Positions 32,500-34,423 of a DNA stretch of 34,423 bases are shown here, one piece after another. This DNA is from an uncultured Clostridiaceae bacterium (lineage in GTDB: Bacteria; Bacillota; Clostridia; Lachnospirales; Lachnospiraceae), in NCBI GenBank assembly GCA_902477765.1, contig CABSIM010000030.1, positions 1 to 34,423 on the forward strand. Direction: 5' to 3'. Position numbers and translations under genes: made by a program. Each line of letters begins with the position of its first letter. Positions within the stretch are counted from its first letter, which is position 1. The notes below the pieces were generated by a model, which saw only the letters and a program-made list of their open reading frames with translations, made no database searches and had not been told where the DNA came from.

Positions 32500-33858
32500 T
32501 TATCCTCTTGTCAGCTTTGCTTCCACCTGTGACTCCATGTCATAGACACCCACCGTGTTTTTATTGGAAATGACCGTAATATTGGCCACATCATAAAGCC
32601 GGTGATAAACCACCAGTTCCTCTCCCTCAAAGCCCGTGCAGCTCATGGAAAGCAGATATTCTCCTCCCTGCAGGGTCATCTTCTGAGTGAAGGAAACATC
32701 ATAAACGTCTCCGTCCTTCACAGGCTGGATATCCGTTCCTTCATACATGGTGTTGGTTCCGGAAAGCTCCGTTCCTTTTTTGTCCTTTATGGTATAGGTG
32801 AAAATGGGATTTTTAAGGGGCGCATGAAACCGGATCCGTTCCCTGATGGTAAACATTTCTCCCTTCAGAAGCAGATTTGTCAGATTCCCCCTCTGGTCCA
32901 CAAGGCCCAGGTCAAAGATCTCCGCCCGTCCGTCTCCGTATTCCGTACGGCTGGCGTTGATGGTAATCTGATCCTTCATAAGACCCCGGGATTTCAGATG
33001 ATCTCCACCGGAGGCGTCCTGCTCCGCGCCCTCTCCGGGAACTCCGCCGGCGCTTTCCGCACCTTCCGCCGTCACGCGGTCTCCGGCCTTTTCTTCTTCC
33101 AGTTCTTCCCGCAGGGAATCCATCTGATTGGCCAGAATCTTTTTGTACAGATCCACCATACGGCCTGCCGGTCCTTCCGCAATGAATTCTCCACGGTTCA
33201 GCAGCACCACCTTGTCGCAGTATTTGATGATGCTTCCCATATCATGGGTTACCATGAGAATGGTGGTGCCGTTTTTGCGGATTTCCTCCATCCTCCGGTA
33301 GCATTTGGCCTGGAAAAACACATCGCCCACCGAAAGGGCCTCATCCACAATGAGGATCTCCGGCTCCACGTTGATGGCAAGGGCAAAGGCCAGACGCACG
33401 AACATACCGCTGGAATAGGTCTTTACCGGCTGATAGACAAAGTCCCCGATGTCCGCAAAGTCCAGAATATCCTGAAGCTTTCCGTCCATCTCCTTTTTTG
33501 AAAAGCCCATCATGGTACCGTTCATATAGATATTCTCAATTCCGGTATAATCCATATTGAAACCGGCTCCCAGTTCCAGAAGGGCTGAGATCTTTCCGTC
33601 CACCATGACCGATCCGGTGGTGGGGGTCAGAACTCCGGTAATGATCTTCAAAATCGTGGATTTTCCGGAGCCGTTGGTTCCGATGATTCCCACGGTCTCT
33701 CCCCGCTTCACGCTGAAAGACAGCCGGTTCAGAGCGAAAAAGTCCTTATGGTACTCTTTATGTGTCAGGCTCAGAGACTCTTTGAGCCGGTCAATGGGCC
33801 TGTCATACAATCTGTATATTTTTGTCACATCTTTTACTTCAATGGCATTTTCGGACAT
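32500..33858 (-). CDS. wzt: Wzt-like polysaccharide ABC transporter ATPase with C-terminal glycan-binding domain
   Basis: This 452-residue ATPase has Walker A GTNGSGKST (60-68), the short signature YSSGM (148-152) and Walker B ILIVDE (168-173). These features are typical of the O-antigen/teichoic acid exporter group (Wzt/TagH/RfbE). An acidic, low-complexity linker (about 235-290) leads to a beta-rich C-terminal domain (about 300-440). This matches Wzt, where the domain recognises the modified end of the glycan and so couples export to chain completion. It follows the permease by nine bases, with TAGGAGGAA as ribosome site. Confidence 0.9.
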   Translation of the reverse strand: MSENAIEVKDVTKIYRLYDRPIDRLKESLSLTHKEYHKDFFALNRLSFSVKRGETVGIIGTNGSGKSTILKIITGVLTPTTGSVMVDGKISALLELGAGFNMDYTGIENIYMNGTMMGFSKKEMDGKLQDILDFADIGDFVYQPVKTYSSGMFVRLAFALAINVEPEILIVDEALSVGDVFFQAKCYRRMEEIRKNGTTILMVTHDMGSIIKYCDKVVLLNRGEFIAEGPAGRMVDLYKKILANQMDSLREELEEEKAGDRVTAEGAESAGGVPGEGAEQDASGGDHLKSRGLMKDQITINASRTEYGDGRAEIFDLGLVDQRGNLTNLLLKGEMFTIRERIRFHAPLKNPIFTYTIKDKKGTELSGTNTMYEGTDIQPVKDGDVYDVSFTQKMTLQGGEYLLSMSCTGFEGEELVVYHRLYDVANITVISNKNTVGVYDMESQVEAKLTRG

Positions 33859-33867
33859 GGATTCCTC

Positions 33868-34402
33868 CTACAGTACATCAGAAAAATGCGGGCGCAGCCG
33901 TTTGAATACCTTCAGCCCCACAAGCATCATGATCAGGGTAAACGCCCAGAAATACAATGTCAGCGTGGGGCGCCTGAAAAACCAGTCCCCGGTCAGCATG
34001 CTGTCGCGATAGCCGGCCGCAATATAATAAAACGGATTCAGCTTCAGGATAAACGGCGCAATGGTGTAGCCTTTGTCCACAAACAGCTGCTCACTGTACA
34101 TGATGGGAGTCAGCCACATGCCGAACTGCAGGCAGATGCTGACAATCTGCGCCATATCCTTAAAGAACACCTGAATGGCGCTGGTAAAATAGGTGAAGGC
34201 CAGCGCCAGCATGGACGCGGCAAATCCGTAATAGATCACCTGAAGCCAGCTTGCCATAGGCGTTTTTCCGCTGACCAGAAAAACACAGAACATGATCAGA
34301 ACGAAAAACGCATGCACAAACAGGCAGGAGATCAGCTTGATCACCGGAAGGATCTCCACCCGGAATACCACCTTTTTCACCAGGTAGTTATACTCCTGAA
34401 GG
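33868..34402 (-). CDS. wzm: ABC-2 type polysaccharide export permease (5' end missing)
   Basis: The last 178 residues of a Wzm/TagG-like permease read from the window end. The frame is open up to 34402 (LQEYNYLVKKVVFRVEILPV), continuous with the family, and then meets adapter sequence. Four or five hydrophobic segments and the family motif FFKDMAQIVSICLQFGMWLTPIMY are visible. The GTG at 34380 is internal, not a start. About 80-100 N-terminal residues are expected to be missing. It pairs with the Wzt-like ATPase that follows. Confidence 0.88.
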
Positions 34403-34423
34403 AGATCGGAAGAGCGTCGTGTA
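34403..34423 (+). other. Residual Illumina sequencing adapter
   Basis: The final 21 bases begin AGATCGGAAGAGCGTCGTGT, the common Illumina TruSeq adapter start. It interrupts the permease coding frame. This is library sequence, not genome. Confidence 0.93.

Overview
The window looks like a contig end from a gut-type clostridium, most probably a Lachnospiraceae member. I infer this from the gene families present (UPF0735 ACT protein beside hom, two-subunit iron-sulfur L-serine dehydratase, GlpP antiterminator, long-form HPF, SEC-C SecA), from strong AGGAGG ribosome sites, and from moderate GC. No rRNA, tRNA, CRISPR array, transposase or phage gene was seen. The last 21 bases match an Illumina adapter, so the right end is an assembly artefact boundary.

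Left part (1-13830). A truncated repeat-plus-membrane protein comes first. It is followed by a leftward threonine-branch unit (ACT regulator, hom, DUF2752) with a clear promoter, and a rightward nitrilase-family amidase. A complete leftward pstS-pstC-pstA-pstB-phoU operon is preceded by four 11-bp-spaced PHO-box-like repeats. Next come an orphan KdpD-type sensor kinase with its own terminator, and the conserved secA-prfB pair.

Centre (13831-14464). The secA/hpf divergent intergenic region is the largest non-coding stretch (634 bp). It holds a dense cluster of DnaA boxes (four perfect TTATCCACA plus three near matches within 115 bp, all in one orientation) between the secA and hpf promoters.

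Centre right (14465-17932). Rightward genes encode hpf, a flavodoxin-like protein, and a compact three-gene unit with overlapping ends: a MarR regulator, a short old-yellow-enzyme-like oxidoreductase with a 4Fe-4S cysteine set and an HGDR active-site motif, and a small flavodoxin. This matches the arrangement and hallmark residues of the gut bilirubin reductase locus (bilQ-bilR-bilS) and is the most interesting system in the window. A twin palindrome overlaps the promoter and may be the MarR operator.

Right part (18013-34402). A tightly packed leftward series trxB, NlpC/P60 hydrolase, sdaAB, sdaAA, glpP, glpK is followed by a rightward FabG-like reductase. Then come a leftward MATE pump with an apparently internally deleted AlkZ-like remnant, and a FliB-like cysteine-rich protein. 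The contig ends in a leftward surface-polysaccharide export and assembly operon (ABC-2 permease cut by the contig end, Wzt-like ATPase, methyltransferase, and a 1042-residue kinase-like/coiled-coil/two-glycosyltransferase fusion).
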